A stretch of 47,132 nucleotides of DNA from Edaphobacter sp. (GCA_025462645.1 JAOAPB010000020.1:1-47132); one strand, 5' to 3'. Shown: positions 9,495-18,970, counted from the stretch's first letter. Notes: a model not told the origin generated them from the sequence alone. Translations and numbers: made by a program.

Positions 9495-10097
9495 TTATTT
9501 TGCGAGGTGTCGGGTCAGGACTTCGAGGAATTTGGCGAGCCAGGCGGGGTGTGCAGGCCAGGCCGGGCCGGTGACGAGGTTGCCGTCTGCGATTGCGTCG
9601 GTGACTTCGAGGGGGACGAAGATGCCGCCTGCCAGCTCGACCTCCGGAGCGCAGGCTGGGTAGGCGCTTACGCGCTTTCCGGAGATGACCCTGGCCGCGG
9701 CAAGGATCTGCGGGCCGTGGCAGAGGGCGGCGATGGGCTTGCCAGCTTCGGAGAAGTGGCGGACGACTTCGAGGACTCGGGGGTTCAGGCGCAGGTACTC
9801 GGGAGCGCGACCGCCGGGGATGACGAGGGCGCTGTAGTCCTGGAGGCGGATGTCGGCGAAGGTGGCGTTGAGGACGAAGTTGTGGCCGGGCTTCTCGGAG
9901 TAGGTCTGGTCGCCTTCGAAGTCGTGGATGGCGGTGCGAACGTACTGACCAGCCTTCTTGTTGGGGCAGACGGCGTGGACGATGTGCCCGACCATCTGGA
10001 GGGCCTGGAATGGCACCATCACTTCGTAGTCTTCGACGTAGTCGCCGACGATCATGAGGAGGTTCGCAGTTTTGGTCTGGGTCTGAGTTGTGGTCAT
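9495..10097 (-). CDS. DJ-1/PfpI family protein
   Basis: A 200-residue class I glutamine-amidotransferase-like protein. It shows [20 protein letters not shown] at the N terminus (acidic residue that activates the nucleophile), [14 protein letters not shown], and the nucleophile elbow [15 protein letters not shown] with the reactive Cys followed by His. Family members act as proteases, glyoxalase/deglycase-type repair enzymes or chaperones; the exact activity here is unknown. The start at 10097 (MTTTQTQ) has GGAAGGAA upstream. A longer in-frame version from 10127 would overlap the ribE stop. It lies just downstream of ribE, 26 nt apart, so probably read from the same transcript. Confidence 0.85.
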   Translation of the reverse strand: MTTTQTQTKTANLLMIVGDYVEDYEVMVPFQALQMVGHIVHAVCPNKKAGQYVRTAIHDFEGDQTYSEKPGHNFVLNATFADIRLQDYSALVIPGGRAPEYLRLNPRVLEVVRHFSEAGKPIAALCHGPQILAAARVISGKRVSAYPACAPEVELAGGIFVPLEVTDAIADGNLVTGPAWPAHPAWLAKFLEVLTRHLAK

Positions 10098-10123
10098 GGG
10101 TTCCTTCCGATCCTTCTGTACTC

Positions 10124-10789
10124 TCAATAGCCGTTGGCTATGAGGTATTGCTCGGTTAGGGTGAACTTTGTGGAGCCCTCCTGGCGGCGTTCGGCGTATT
10201 TGCCGAGGACGTCGACTTCGATGTTGAGGGGGTTGCCCGGGATCAAGGTGCGGAGGCTGGTGGAGGCGTAGGTGTGGGGGATGATGGCGATGCCCACCTC
10301 GTTGCCGGTGATCGAGGCCACGGTGAGGCTGATGCCTTCGACGGTGATCGAGCCCTTCTCGACGACGTAGCGGGTGAGCTCGTCGGGGATGGTGAGGCGG
10401 AGGCGATAGTCGGTGGTGTCGGTGCCGGGGGTGATGGGGTCGAGGGAGAGAAGGGTGGCTGTGCCGTCGACGTGGCCCTGGACGACGTGGCCTCCGAGGG
10501 GAGAGCCGGCGGGGGTGGGGAGTTCGAGGTTGATGACGGACTCGGGATGGAGATGGGAGAGGGTGGTGCGGGCGATGGTCTCGGCGGCGAGGTCGGCGGA
10601 GAAGCGCGGGGGAAAGGCATTGGGCTCGACATTGAGGGCGGTGAGACAGACTCCGCTGACGGCGACGCTGTCGCCGGTGGAGAGGCGGCTGACGAGTTGA
10701 GCCGGAGCGGCGATGCTGATGCGGGTCGCGCCTGCGGTGGGGGTGACGGCGAGGATCGTGCCAGTGGTTTCGACGAGACCGGTGAACAT
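10124..10789 (-). CDS. ribE: Riboflavin synthase, alpha subunit
   Basis: Catalyses dismutation of two 6,7-dimethyl-8-ribityllumazine molecules to riboflavin. At 221 residues it shows the MFTGLVE start, two lumazine-binding barrel repeats (first about 1-95, second from about 96) and the hallmark [11 protein letters not shown] at the domain boundary, with the repeat partner [11 protein letters not shown] in the second half. It sits 24 nt downstream of ribD. In the absence of ribBA or ribH in the window, the pathway here is only partial. No FMN riboswitch is apparent upstream of ribD. Confidence 0.96.
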   Translation of the reverse strand: MFTGLVETTGTILAVTPTAGATRISIAAPAQLVSRLSTGDSVAVSGVCLTALNVEPNAFPPRFSADLAAETIARTTLSHLHPESVINLELPTPAGSPLGGHVVQGHVDGTATLLSLDPITPGTDTTDYRLRLTIPDELTRYVVEKGSITVEGISLTVASITGNEVGIAIIPHTYASTSLRTLIPGNPLNIEVDVLGKYAERRQEGSTKFTLTEQYLIANGY

Positions 10790-10813
10790 GGATTTAGGGT
10801 AGCAAGTTTTCGG

Positions 10814-11971
10814 TCAGGGCTGGGGCCAGGGATCGTGGAGGTAGCCGGTGACGAAGGCGTCGGAGCCCAGCGCGGTGCGGGTGACGCGGGTGAGGGCCTG
10901 CTCGAAGAGGTAGGGGGAGGGGATGCCCTGAGCGAAGGGGAGGGCTTGATCGCCTAGCTCTGTCTCGGAGTAGATGAGGGTGGCTTTGTCGACCAGGTTC
11001 TGGCGGAGGAAGGAGCCGTTGAGGTGGGAGCCGCATTCGAGGAGGAGGCTCAGGATATTGCGCTCGGCTAAGGCGGCGAGTGCGGCGGGGAGGCTGAGGC
11101 GCCCGGCGTGATCGGGGAGGGTTTCGACCTCAATGCCGAGAGCTTCGAGAGCGGCGATCTTTTCTGGGGGGGCGGGGGTTCCGCAGAGGATGAGGAGGTC
11201 TGGCGTTGTGGTGCGGGCGCTGCTTGCGGTGAGGACGAGTTGCGAATCGAGAGGGATGCGGAGGTGGGTGTCGAGGATGACGCGGAGGAGAGGACGGCGG
11301 CGAGGTTTGCCGCTGCGGTCGGTGAGGAGGGGGTTGTCGGCGAGGACGGTGCCGATGCCGGTGAGGATGGCGTCGGAGGCGTGGCGGAGGAGGTGAACCT
11401 CGGCGCGGGCGGCTGGGCCGGTGAGCCAGTGAGGCTGGTTGGGGAAGCGATGGGCTGGCGGGGGGGCGAGTTTGCCGTCTACCGAGAGGGCGGCTTTGAG
11501 GGTGACGAAGGGGGTTTGGGTGCGGATGAAGTGGATGAAGGCTTCGTTGAGGTCGCGGGCTGGTTGCTGGAGGACTCCGACGGTGACTTCGATGCCTGCG
11601 GCCTGGAGTTTGACGATGCCTCGTCCGCTGACTTGCGGGTTGGGGTCGACGGTAGCTATGACGCAGCGGGAGATTCCGGCTGCGATGAGGGCATCGGCGC
11701 AGGGGCCGGTGCGGCCATGATGGGAACAGGGCTCGAGGGTTACGTATGCGGTGGAGTCTTTGGGGGAGGTGCCTCGTTCGGCGGCTTGCTTGAGTGCTGC
11801 TATCTCGGCGTGGTCGCGGTTGGCGTAGAGATGGGCGCCTTCGGCGATGGTCTCGCCATCGCGGACGAGAACGCAGCCTACCTGCGGGTTAGGGGAGGCG
11901 AGGGCTGTGGTCTCTGCCGCGAGCTGGAGGGCTCGCTGCATGAAGCGCTCGTCCTGTGGATGGGAAGACAT
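10814..11971 (-). CDS. ribD: Bifunctional riboflavin deaminase/reductase
   Basis: Performs the second and third steps of riboflavin synthesis. The N-terminal zinc deaminase has the ligand motifs HAE (54-56) and PCSHHGRTGPC (81-91), preceded by SPNPQVGCVLVRDG. The C-terminal NADPH reductase of the DHFR-like fold begins near TLKAALSVDGKLA and includes SLLLECGSHLNGSFL. Length of about 385 is normal. I start at 11971 (MSSHPQDERFMQRAL); the ORF is open for 9 more codons upstream but these lack family match. It is transcribed toward ribE. Confidence 0.95.
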   Translation of the reverse strand: MSSHPQDERFMQRALQLAAETTALASPNPQVGCVLVRDGETIAEGAHLYANRDHAEIAALKQAAERGTSPKDSTAYVTLEPCSHHGRTGPCADALIAAGISRCVIATVDPNPQVSGRGIVKLQAAGIEVTVGVLQQPARDLNEAFIHFIRTQTPFVTLKAALSVDGKLAPPPAHRFPNQPHWLTGPAARAEVHLLRHASDAILTGIGTVLADNPLLTDRSGKPRRRPLLRVILDTHLRIPLDSQLVLTASSARTTTPDLLILCGTPAPPEKIAALEALGIEVETLPDHAGRLSLPAALAALAERNILSLLLECGSHLNGSFLRQNLVDKATLIYSETELGDQALPFAQGIPSPYLFEQALTRVTRTALGSDAFVTGYLHDPWPQP

Positions 11972-12053
11972 GCTCTTAAAAAGGATAGCCTGTGGCACCG
12001 GACACGCTACTTCGAGGTGCGTTCTCCTCTCCCCCGTGTCCGCCAGTGGTTCG

Positions 12054-13052
12054 TTAGTCGAGGAGGGAGTCGACGAAGGCGGTGCTGTCGAAGGGGATGA
12101 TGTCTTCGATCTTTTCTCCTACACCGGCGTAGATGACGGGAAGCTTCAGTTCGGTGGCGATGGCGAGGACGATGCCTCCCTTGGCGGTGCCATCGAGCTT
12201 GGTGAGGACGATGCCGGTGACGCGGGCAGCTTCGGTGAAGAGGCGGGCCTGCGTCAGGCCATTTTGACCTGTCGTTGCGTCCATAACGAGGAGGGTTTGA
12301 TGGGGCGCGCCGGGGATAAGCTTCTCGGCGGTGCGGCGCATCTTGTCGAGCTCCTTCATGAGGTCGGACTTGGTGTGGAGACGACCGGCAGTGTCGGCGA
12401 TGAGGATGTCGGTGTTGCGAGCCTTGGCGGCGGTGCAGGCGTCGTAGAGGGCGGCTGAGGGGTCTCCGCCTTGCTTGGTCTTGATGATGGGGACATCGGA
12501 GCGCTGGGCCCAGACTTCGAGCTGTTCAATAGCAGCTGCGCGGAAGGTATCGGCGGCGCAGAGCAGGACGGAGCGGCCTTGTGCTCGGAAGTGTGCGGCC
12601 AGCTTGCCAGTGGTGGTGGTCTTGCCGGTGCCGTTGACGCCGACCATCATGATGACCTCGGGCGGAGCGGCGGGATGGCGGATGGGCTGGGCTACACCGT
12701 CGAGGACTTGCTTGAGCTCGGCTTTGAGGAGCTCCTTGAGTTCGGCGCCTCCCTGGATGCCGGTGCGGAGGGCACGCTGGCGGAGGTTCTCGAGGACGAT
12801 GGCGGTGGTCGCGCTGCCGATGTCGGCGGCGAGGAGCACGGGTTCGAGATCGGTGAGGGTGGACTCGTCGACCTCGCGGGTGAGGGCGATAACGGAGCTG
12901 ATGGACTCGGAGAAGGACTCGCGGGTACGGGTGACCGCTTGCTTCATGCGGTCGAAGAAGCCACGTTTTTCCTGCGGCGGCTCGGACTGCGGAGTGGGCT
13001 GGTCGGGGTGCTGGTCGGATTTGTCGCGTTTGCCGAAGAGGGAGAAGACCAT
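12054..13052 (-). CDS. ftsY: Signal recognition particle receptor FtsY
   Basis: SRP receptor GTPase that docks ribosome-SRP complexes at the inner membrane. 332 residues: a short acidic/variable A region (1-30), the four-helix N domain (about 31-125), then the G domain with [15 protein letters not shown] (138-152), [11 protein letters not shown] (168-178), DTAGR (220-224) and [10 protein letters not shown]. The short A region is usual for this kind of receptor outside enterobacteria. Its RNA partner, 4.5S RNA, is also in the window at about 26.7 kb. No obvious Shine-Dalgarno precedes the ATG at 13052. Confidence 0.97.
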   Translation of the reverse strand: MVFSLFGKRDKSDQHPDQPTPQSEPPQEKRGFFDRMKQAVTRTRESFSESISSVIALTREVDESTLTDLEPVLLAADIGSATTAIVLENLRQRALRTGIQGGAELKELLKAELKQVLDGVAQPIRHPAAPPEVIMMVGVNGTGKTTTTGKLAAHFRAQGRSVLLCAADTFRAAAIEQLEVWAQRSDVPIIKTKQGGDPSAALYDACTAAKARNTDILIADTAGRLHTKSDLMKELDKMRRTAEKLIPGAPHQTLLVMDATTGQNGLTQARLFTEAARVTGIVLTKLDGTAKGGIVLAIATELKLPVIYAGVGEKIEDIIPFDSTAFVDSLLD

Positions 13053-13059
13053 TCTGGGT

Positions 13060-13254
13060 CTAGTTTAGCGGATTGGGATGGTAAGGGAGGCGGGGGCCTT
13101 CCACCAACTTGGCGGTCGAGAGGTAGGGATTCTCATGTGGAGTCGAGTGTCGGGTTGAGGGCAGTAGCTCGAGGTCGTGGTGGCGGGACATCTGTTGCGT
13201 CGGCACCCATACGCCGCGGCGAACCAGCAAGGGGAGGTAGATGAGCAGGATCAC
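13060..13254 (-). CDS. Possible small membrane protein, perhaps frameshifted at its 5' end
   Basis: Open frame of about 64 codons from a GTG at 13254. Reading the same frame a little further upstream gives HLIGGIVLIVILLIYLPLLV followed by RR, a clear membrane span with a positive stop, but there is no start codon before the TGA near 13285. The overlapping frame from GTG 13315 supplies a plausible N terminus (VPSKTSDGLKPPP) that meets it at a five-base G/C run near 13281. A one-base shift there would create one protein of about 85 residues ending just before ftsY. No family recognised. Confidence 0.3.
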   Translation of the reverse strand: MILLIYLPLLVRRGVWVPTQQMSRHHDLELLPSTRHSTPHENPYLSTAKLVEGPRLPYHPNPLN

Positions 13255-13424
13255 GATTAGAACGATGCCACCGATGAGGTGGGGGCTTCAGTCCATCACT
13301 CGTCTTTGACGGCACGGGTCGGGTGGAGGAATGTGATCGTCATCGTGCCCGTGCATGGTCCCCCTGTGCGACGAGGTGGAGACGAAAGACTGGATTATTC
13401 GCGCTAAGGAGGATTCTTCGCAGC

Positions 13425-13664
13425 TTAGACGTTTGTCGCCTTGATGAATGGGTTCGGTCCTTGTCGAAGGAGCTGGGATGTAGGAGAGGAGTTGGGCTTG
13501 GCCGGGACGATCTTCTGTTGCCTGGTTTTGATCACCAGGACGGCAACGATGAAGATAAGCACGATGACGATGCCGGAGATGATCACGACAGGGAGGAACG
13601 AGGCATCCTCCTTGCGTCTTTCCGGAGTTGGATCGTTGTCCGATGGAAGTGGTTCGCTAGCCAT
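13425..13664 (-). CDS. Small single-span membrane protein, unknown function
   Basis: A 79-residue product: charged N terminus (MASEPLPSDNDPTPERRKED), one strong transmembrane helix (FLPVVIISGIVIVLIFIVAV), then a basic region KTRQQK and a short polar tail. It begins 53 nt after gpsA on the same strand, so it is likely on that transcript. No Shine-Dalgarno is evident and no family is recognised. The topology and the position between gpsA and ftsY are the only support. Confidence 0.45.
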   Translation of the reverse strand: MASEPLPSDNDPTPERRKEDASFLPVVIISGIVIVLIFIVAVLVIKTRQQKIVPAKPNSSPTSQLLRQGPNPFIKATNV

Positions 13665-13717
13665 GTGGGGTTGGATGCTGACTTTGCGATCGAGGACTAG
13701 ATTCGAGGTGAGGCTGG

Positions 13718-14710
13718 CTATTCGTCGCGACCGGGTCGGGCCATGAGGTCGCGGATGGCGTCGCGTGGGCTCTTATTTTTGTGGAGGATGGCGTCCATCT
13801 GTTCGGTGATGGGCATCTCGACCCCGTAGCGGGCGGCGAGGCCAAGGGCCGCAGTGGTGCTGCGGACACCTTCGGCCACCTTGCCGTTGAGGCCGGAGAG
13901 GATGTCATCGAGCTGACGGCCTTTGCCGAGTTCGATCCCCACAGAGCGGTTGCGGGAGAGGGTGCCGGTGCAGGTGAGCACGAGGTCGCCGATGCCGGAG
14001 AGTCCGGCCAGGGTTTGGCGGCGACCTCCGCAGGCTACAGCGAGGCGGGTGATCTCGGCGATGCCTCGGGTGATGAGTGCGGCTGAGGAGTTGTGGCCGA
14101 GATTGAGGCCTTTGACGACGCCAGCCGCCATGGCGATGACATTTTTGAGGGCTCCTCCCAACTCTACGCCGGTGACGTCTTCGTTGGTGTAGAGACGAAG
14201 GCTGGGCGAGGTGAAGTCGCGCTGGATGGTTTGGGCGAGCCGCGAGTCGTGGGCTGCGACGACGAGTGCGGTGGGGATACCGGCTGCGACCTCCTGGGCG
14301 AAGGAGGGGCCGCTCAGGATGGCGCAGGGGTTGTCTGTGATGGAGGCGACGACCTGAGACATGCGGAGGAAAGAGGTCTCTTCGAGCCCCTTGCTGGCGC
14401 TGAGGATGATCTGATTACGCGTGAGCATGGGCGCGATGTGGCCGATAACTTCGCGAAGGTGCTGGGAGGGAGTGACGCAGAGGAGGATATCTGCCTCGAA
14501 GATAGCTCCGGGAAGGTCGGAGGTGACGTGGATGTCGACGGGCAGGGTGAAGCCGGGGAGATAGGGGAGGTTCTCGCCTGCTTCCGTGAGCTGCTCAGCG
14601 AGAGGGACGGAGTGGGACCAGAGGCAGAGCTCGTGGCCGCCGCGACGAGCGAGAGAGAGAGCGAGGGCGGTACCCCAGGCACCGGCGCCGAGAACGCTGA
14701 TGCGGCTCAA
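13718..14710 (-). CDS. gpsA: Glycerol-3-phosphate dehydrogenase [NAD(P)+]
   Basis: Reduces dihydroxyacetone phosphate to sn-glycerol-3-phosphate, the backbone for phospholipids. 330 residues; the N-terminal Rossmann motif VLGAGAWGTALA (6-17), then SASKGLE, LSGPSFAQEVA and the catalytic Lys region ALKNVIAMAAGVVKGLNLG. It overlaps the plsY stop region by 4 nt (ATGA-type coupling), so the precursor-making enzyme and the acyltransferase that uses its product are translated together. Confidence 0.97.
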   Translation of the reverse strand: MSRISVLGAGAWGTALALSLARRGGHELCLWSHSVPLAEQLTEAGENLPYLPGFTLPVDIHVTSDLPGAIFEADILLCVTPSQHLREVIGHIAPMLTRNQIILSASKGLEETSFLRMSQVVASITDNPCAILSGPSFAQEVAAGIPTALVVAAHDSRLAQTIQRDFTSPSLRLYTNEDVTGVELGGALKNVIAMAAGVVKGLNLGHNSSAALITRGIAEITRLAVACGGRRQTLAGLSGIGDLVLTCTGTLSRNRSVGIELGKGRQLDDILSGLNGKVAEGVRSTTAALGLAARYGVEMPITEQMDAILHKNKSPRDAIRDLMARPGRDE

Positions 14711-15318
14711 GCTGTGGCCTTGCGTGCGCCGAACCGGTTCTCCGTACCGGAGAGGAGGCGCCGGATGTTCTGGTGGTGTTTGACGATGATGAGCATCGGA
14801 ATGAAGAGGAAGCCGGCGATGACGATAGGGGTCCTATGAGGAACGAAGTAGAAGCCGAAGAGCGGGAAGGTGGCTGCCGCAATGATGGAGGCCAGTGAGA
14901 CGTAGCGGGTGAGCAGGAAGATAACGAGGAAGACTCCGAAGATGGAGAGGGCGGAGATGGGGGTCAGGGCGAGGAAGACTCCCAGCCCGCTGGCCACGCC
15001 TTTGCCCCCGCGGAAGCCGAGCCAGAGGGGGAAGACGTGGCCGAGGATGGCGGCGATGGCGGCAGCGACGGCGAGGTCGTAGTTGCCGGGGGCGAGGTGC
15101 TGGGCGATCTTGACGGCGAGGAAGGCTTTGCTGAGGTCGAGCAGGAGGGTGGCGATACCGAGGCCCTTGGCTCCGGACCGGGCAACGTTCGTGGCCCCGA
15201 TGTTGCCGCTGCCGGTGGCGCGGATGTCCTGTTTGCGGAAGATTTTGACCAGAAGATAGCCAAAGGGGATTGAGCCCAGGAGGTACGCCAGCGGGATGGA
15301 GAGAAGCCAGGGATTCAT
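14707..15318 (-). CDS. plsY: Acyl-phosphate:glycerol-3-phosphate acyltransferase
   Basis: Integral membrane enzyme that transfers an acyl group from acyl-phosphate to glycerol-3-phosphate to form lysophosphatidate. 203 residues with several membrane helices and the three PlsY motifs: LGSIPFGYLL with the following GSGNIGATNVAR loop, HVFPLWLGFRGGKGVASG, and the C-terminal KHHQNIRRLLSGTENRFG. It is the upstream partner of gpsA. A 124-nt gap separates it from cinA. Confidence 0.97.
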   Translation of the reverse strand: MNPWLLSIPLAYLLGSIPFGYLLVKIFRKQDIRATGSGNIGATNVARSGAKGLGIATLLLDLSKAFLAVKIAQHLAPGNYDLAVAAAIAAILGHVFPLWLGFRGGKGVASGLGVFLALTPISALSIFGVFLVIFLLTRYVSLASIIAAATFPLFGFYFVPHRTPIVIAGFLFIPMLIIVKHHQNIRRLLSGTENRFGARKATA

Positions 15319-15442
15319 AGTCGTCTTGATGAGTTTATCAAGGACTTAGAGGATGTTGGCGAATGGGGGTACGGAGCTATCAACTTCAGTGTGATGAGGT
15401 TACGCGAGACCAGGCTGCCTGAGGTTGCGGGTCCATCGGAAA

Positions 15443-16714
15443 TTAGAGGAGATGACGCCGGATGAACTCGAGTGCATGCTGGGTGGCCCACCAGCGAATG
15501 CGCTCGCGGTCTCCGGTGAGGTTGAACTCCTTGACCTGGGTGCCCTCGGAGTCGGACAGGGCGACGTAGACGAGACCGATGGGCTTGTCGGCGTCGGGGC
15601 CAGGCTCTCCGGGGCCCGGACCGGCGATGCCGGTGATGGCGATGCCGAGGGAGGCTTCGGTGCGGGCGCGGATGCCTTCGGCGAGGGAGCGGGCCACCTC
15701 GGGGGAGACTGGGCCGTAGGTGGCGATGAGGTTTGCGGGAGTTCCGGCGAAGGTGGTCTTGAGGGAGTCGCTGTAGACGACGGCCCCGCCGAGGAAGTAG
15801 CGGGAGCTGCCGGGGATGGCGGTGAGACGCTGGGCCAGGAGGCCTCCGGTGCAGCTCTCGGCCGCGGCGAGGGTGAGGTGGCGCATGCCGAGGTGGAGCA
15901 GGACGACCTCTTCGAGCGATTCTCCGTGCGAGGAGAAGATGGCGTCGTCCATCTCGTGCTCGATTTTTTCGGTGAGCTCGTCTACCCGGGCCTGGGCTTC
16001 GGCAAGAGTGGGTTTGGCGCAGAGGAAGTGGAGCTGGATCTCGGCGGAGCCGGCGAGGATGGTGGTCTCGACGTCGGCGTACTGCTGATAGATGGGAGCG
16101 GTGCGGGCGTCGACCTGCGACTCGGGGATGAGGGCCATGCGGAGCATCCGTTTGGCGAGGTAACGAGGGGGCAGGGTTTCGGCGAGACGGGGCTTGCACT
16201 GGCTGTCGAAGAGAGGCTTCAGCTCGCTTGGCGGACCTGGCAGGAGGATGACAATCTTGCGGTGGGCTTGGCCATCGGGACCGGTGATGGTGGTATCGAG
16301 GTACTGGCCAGGGGCGCTGCCGTTTTTGTTCTCAAGCATGATGGCGCCATCGAGGATGTCGGCCTGCTTGGCATTGTTGGGGGGCATGACGATCTTGCGG
16401 GCGGCATAGCGCTTGTAGAGGGCGGTGATGATGGCTGGATTGCGATGTAGTTCGAGGCCGAGAGCAACGGCAGCAGCCTCGCGGGTGAGGTCGTCCTCCG
16501 TGGGACCGAGGCCTCCGGAGAAGACGACGATATCGGCGCGGGCGATGGCGATGCGGGCAGCGTTGGTGAGGTGGCTGATGCTATCGCCGATGATGGTCTT
16601 GAAGGCCACGGAGACGCCAAGGTCGTTGAGGCCTGCGGTGAGGTAAAGGGAGTTGGTGTCCTGGCGGAAGGGCGTCAGCATCTCGGAGCCGACGGCGATA
16701 ATCTCAGCGATCAT
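15443..16714 (-). CDS. cinA: CinA-like protein (competence/damage-inducible; NMN amidase type)
   Basis: 423 residues. The N-terminal molybdopterin-binding-like COG1058 domain has AVGSEMLTPFRQDTNS and VFSGGLGPTEDDLTREA. The C-terminal CinA domain has LAAAESCTGGLLAQRLT and GIAGPGPGEPGP. The C-terminal domain in characterised members deamidates nicotinamide mononucleotide, while the N-terminal domain has ADP-ribose pyrophosphatase activity in some. In many genomes cinA neighbours pgpA; here the two are separated by about 2.3 kb of accessory genes. It lies upstream of plsY-gpsA on the same strand. Confidence 0.93.
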   Translation of the reverse strand: MIAEIIAVGSEMLTPFRQDTNSLYLTAGLNDLGVSVAFKTIIGDSISHLTNAARIAIARADIVVFSGGLGPTEDDLTREAAAVALGLELHRNPAIITALYKRYAARKIVMPPNNAKQADILDGAIMLENKNGSAPGQYLDTTITGPDGQAHRKIVILLPGPPSELKPLFDSQCKPRLAETLPPRYLAKRMLRMALIPESQVDARTAPIYQQYADVETTILAGSAEIQLHFLCAKPTLAEAQARVDELTEKIEHEMDDAIFSSHGESLEEVVLLHLGMRHLTLAAAESCTGGLLAQRLTAIPGSSRYFLGGAVVYSDSLKTTFAGTPANLIATYGPVSPEVARSLAEGIRARTEASLGIAITGIAGPGPGEPGPDADKPIGLVYVALSDSEGTQVKEFNLTGDRERIRWWATQHALEFIRRHLL

Positions 16715-16801
16715 AGGGTTAGTGGTGGTTTCTCTCCGCCCGATAGGTAAGGTAACTCACTCCATGATAGTGGTTTTGAGCCGTGGAGGCGGCAGAGGTT
16801 T

Positions 16802-17257
16802 TTAGTACAGAACTTTGCTCTGGATGAACGTCTCGGCAGTACCGTCGGATGGATTGACGAAGGTGATGTCGGAGGGGGGACGGCGAGGCGTGTCTACGGC
16901 GAGAACGACGAAGGGTTCTTCGAGGATCTCCACTGTGCCGTGAACGGTGCTTTGCTTGAAAAAGATGAGTTGGCCCGGGCCAACTTCGAAGGGCGGTTCG
17001 TCGCCGAAGAACCACGTTGCCCTTCCTGAGAGGACCGTGAGGTACTCGTCGCAGGTGGTGTGGTAGTGCGCAGGCACAGGGGTGTAGACGCGGAAGACGC
17101 GTGCGCTGGCCTTCTCCTCATCGGTGAGGCGAGTGTCGACCAGCATGGTGTCGGATGTAGCGGGAAAGTTCTTTGCTATGGTGTTGAGGTTGAAGACCGC
17201 GGACTTTGAGGAAGCTTCCTTCCCAGTCACTTCGACATTGGTGGAGTTAGTTTTCAT
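16802..17257 (-). CDS. Cupin-domain protein
   Basis: 151 residues with one cupin barrel: motif 1 VPAHYHTTCDEYLTVLSGRA (metal ligands H, H, E) and motif 2 around GQLIFFKQSTVHGTVEI (His). The protein has no signal peptide. Cupins of this size often bind a metal and a small molecule; the substrate cannot be told from sequence or context. It lies in the accessory block between cinA and pgpA, next to a broken TonB-receptor fragment. Confidence 0.8.
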   Translation of the reverse strand: MKTNSTNVEVTGKEASSKSAVFNLNTIAKNFPATSDTMLVDTRLTDEEKASARVFRVYTPVPAHYHTTCDEYLTVLSGRATWFFGDEPPFEVGPGQLIFFKQSTVHGTVEILEEPFVVLAVDTPRRPPSDITFVNPSDGTAETFIQSKVLY

Positions 17258-17366
17258 ACTTAGTTGGATGCGCAGTTCGTGTTTCGGGACGCTGGAGCCG
17301 ATTGTCGACGATTGTGCCTTTCCTTTCTATGTAGATAGTTGCTTCAACGTGAACGGCACTCAAATC

Positions 17367-17711
17367 TCAATCGCAATGCTGCGGCGCCGATGGATCTGCG
17401 GTTCGCTGGGAGACGTAGCCGACCGAGGTAGCGAAGGTGTTGGTCCACTGCTGCTCGACGGCGAGATTGGCTTGATAGGACGAGGTCCAGTCGAAGTTCG
17501 GATCGGTGCTGTTGATGCCGAACGGATAGGTGAAGACCGGCTTTCCTCCGGGCGTGTAGTTGTAGTGGAAGGGCGATCCTCCAGCCACGTTGCCGTAGGG
17601 ATTAGTGACGGACTGGACGTTGTTGAACTGCTGGCGGAGGGTGAAGGGCTGGCCGGCTACTCCCCATTCGTTTGAAAAATCATTAGCCAGTGTGCCTAGT
17701 GCAAACGGCTA
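17367..17711 (-). pseudogene. Fragment of a TonB-dependent receptor (Oar-like), degraded
   Basis: An open stretch of about 115 codons without a proper start reads as the inside of a large acidobacterial TonB-dependent receptor: LANDFSNEWGVAGQPFTLRQ, then SVTNPYGNVAGGSPFHYNY, GKPVFTYPFGINSTDPNFDW and YQANLAVEQQWTNTFATSVG. Intact proteins of this type exceed 1,000 residues and carry a carboxypeptidase-like N-terminal domain and a plug, none of which is here. It stops after YVSQRTADPSAPQHCD, which does not fit the family. I read it as a remnant left by deletion. The flanks (17258-17366, 17712-17826) show nothing else recognisable. Confidence 0.7.
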
Positions 17712-17826
17712 ATGTCAATAGCGGAAACTAATTGTCATCAATGAAAGACTAAAAATGCGTTGAGAACACCGGCTGCGGGGAGGCGCAGCTTCTCCCGGAT
17801 CTCGATGCGAAAGAGCTGAGGGTGGA

Positions 17827-18897
17827 TTAGATGAGCTTGCGGCCTTCGATGTCGAGGGCTACGTGGAAGAGAGCATCGCGAGTGGCCAAGGCGGCGCATC
17901 CATCTTCGAGGAAGGCGAGGCCGACCAGGTTGTTGCCAGAGACGGCGAGGGTAGCCTCACGCGATGGGGTGATGCGGACGATGCCTCGATTGCCATGGAG
18001 GCTTGCGGCGACGTAGAGGTTGTCGTCGACATCGAAGGCCATGCCTTGCGCACGTCCGAGGCCCTGATAGAAGACTGTGGTGTTGCCGTCGCGGTCGATG
18101 GCGTGGATGGCCTGGTTGGAAGAGGTTGTGGGGCCGGTGACGAAGAGGGTGCCGGCGTTATTGAAGGCGAGATGGTAGGCGGCGATGGAGGGTTCGAGGG
18201 TGGCGTAGACGAATATCTCCCCACTACTGCCGTGGGTGTTGCCGTTGCCGATTTTAAAAATGGTTCCAGAGCGGTCGCCGACGAAGAGATTGCCGTCGCG
18301 GTCGAAGGCGATGCCGGTGGCCGTTCCCATGCCTTCAGCGTAGGTGGAGATGGCACCTTCGGGGGAGATGCGGTATACGGTACCCTCGGCGCGCGAACTG
18401 GCGTAGAGGTAGCCATCGGAGTCGAAGGCCAGGCCGGTGGCGTTGAGGATTTCGCGGACGAAGGGCGTGATCTGGAAGTCGCGCTGGATTTTGAAGATGG
18501 AGACGGGGGTGACCTGGCCGCGAGAGCCGGAGAATGTGGCGAAGACGTTGCCATCGGCGTCTACGGCGGGATTGGCGACGGGGTGGAGGTTCTCGGCCAT
18601 GGGAACGGCGACGCGGAGGTTGAGTGCGTTGCTGGCATGGCCACTTTGGTGAAGGATCAGGTCACCGGAGATGGAGCCCTCGGGAATCTGGACGGTGGCT
18701 CGGGTGGGGCGACTGAGGGTGACGGCCGCGGAGACGTCGCCGATGGTGGCGCGGGGGAGGCGGTTTGAGGGGCCGAGATGCTCGCCGTGAAGTTGGACTT
18801 CGCCGCCGGGCATGGCTGCGCGTGGGGAGACTCGATCCAGGTGCGGTGGGTCGGAGTGCGGTGTGTCGTTCTTCAACAGCGAGAGGAGAGATGTCAT
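17827..18897 (-). CDS. IPT/TIG domain plus NHL-type beta-propeller protein
   Basis: About 356 residues. An N-terminal IPT/TIG-like immunoglobulin fold (VSPRAAMPGGEVQLHGEHLG, about residues 25-110) is followed by repeated SMP-30/NHL-like blades with the pattern GLAFDSDGYLYASSR, GIAFDRDGNLFVGDR and GMAFDVDDNLYVAAS. Probably a six-bladed propeller used for binding. No signal peptide is convincing from the ATG at 18897; the frame extends to a TTG at 18939 but without better features. It separates cinA from pgpA together with the cupin and the receptor fragment. Confidence 0.75.
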   Translation of the reverse strand: MTSLLSLLKNDTPHSDPPHLDRVSPRAAMPGGEVQLHGEHLGPSNRLPRATIGDVSAAVTLSRPTRATVQIPEGSISGDLILHQSGHASNALNLRVAVPMAENLHPVANPAVDADGNVFATFSGSRGQVTPVSIFKIQRDFQITPFVREILNATGLAFDSDGYLYASSRAEGTVYRISPEGAISTYAEGMGTATGIAFDRDGNLFVGDRSGTIFKIGNGNTHGSSGEIFVYATLEPSIAAYHLAFNNAGTLFVTGPTTSSNQAIHAIDRDGNTTVFYQGLGRAQGMAFDVDDNLYVAASLHGNRGIVRITPSREATLAVSGNNLVGLAFLEDGCAALATRDALFHVALDIEGRKLI

Positions 18898-18970
18898 GGG
18901 CTTGGATTTAAGCGTAGACCGCTGCGGGGGTGAGTGCAAATAGGAGATGAATCGGGTTGAAAGAAAACGG

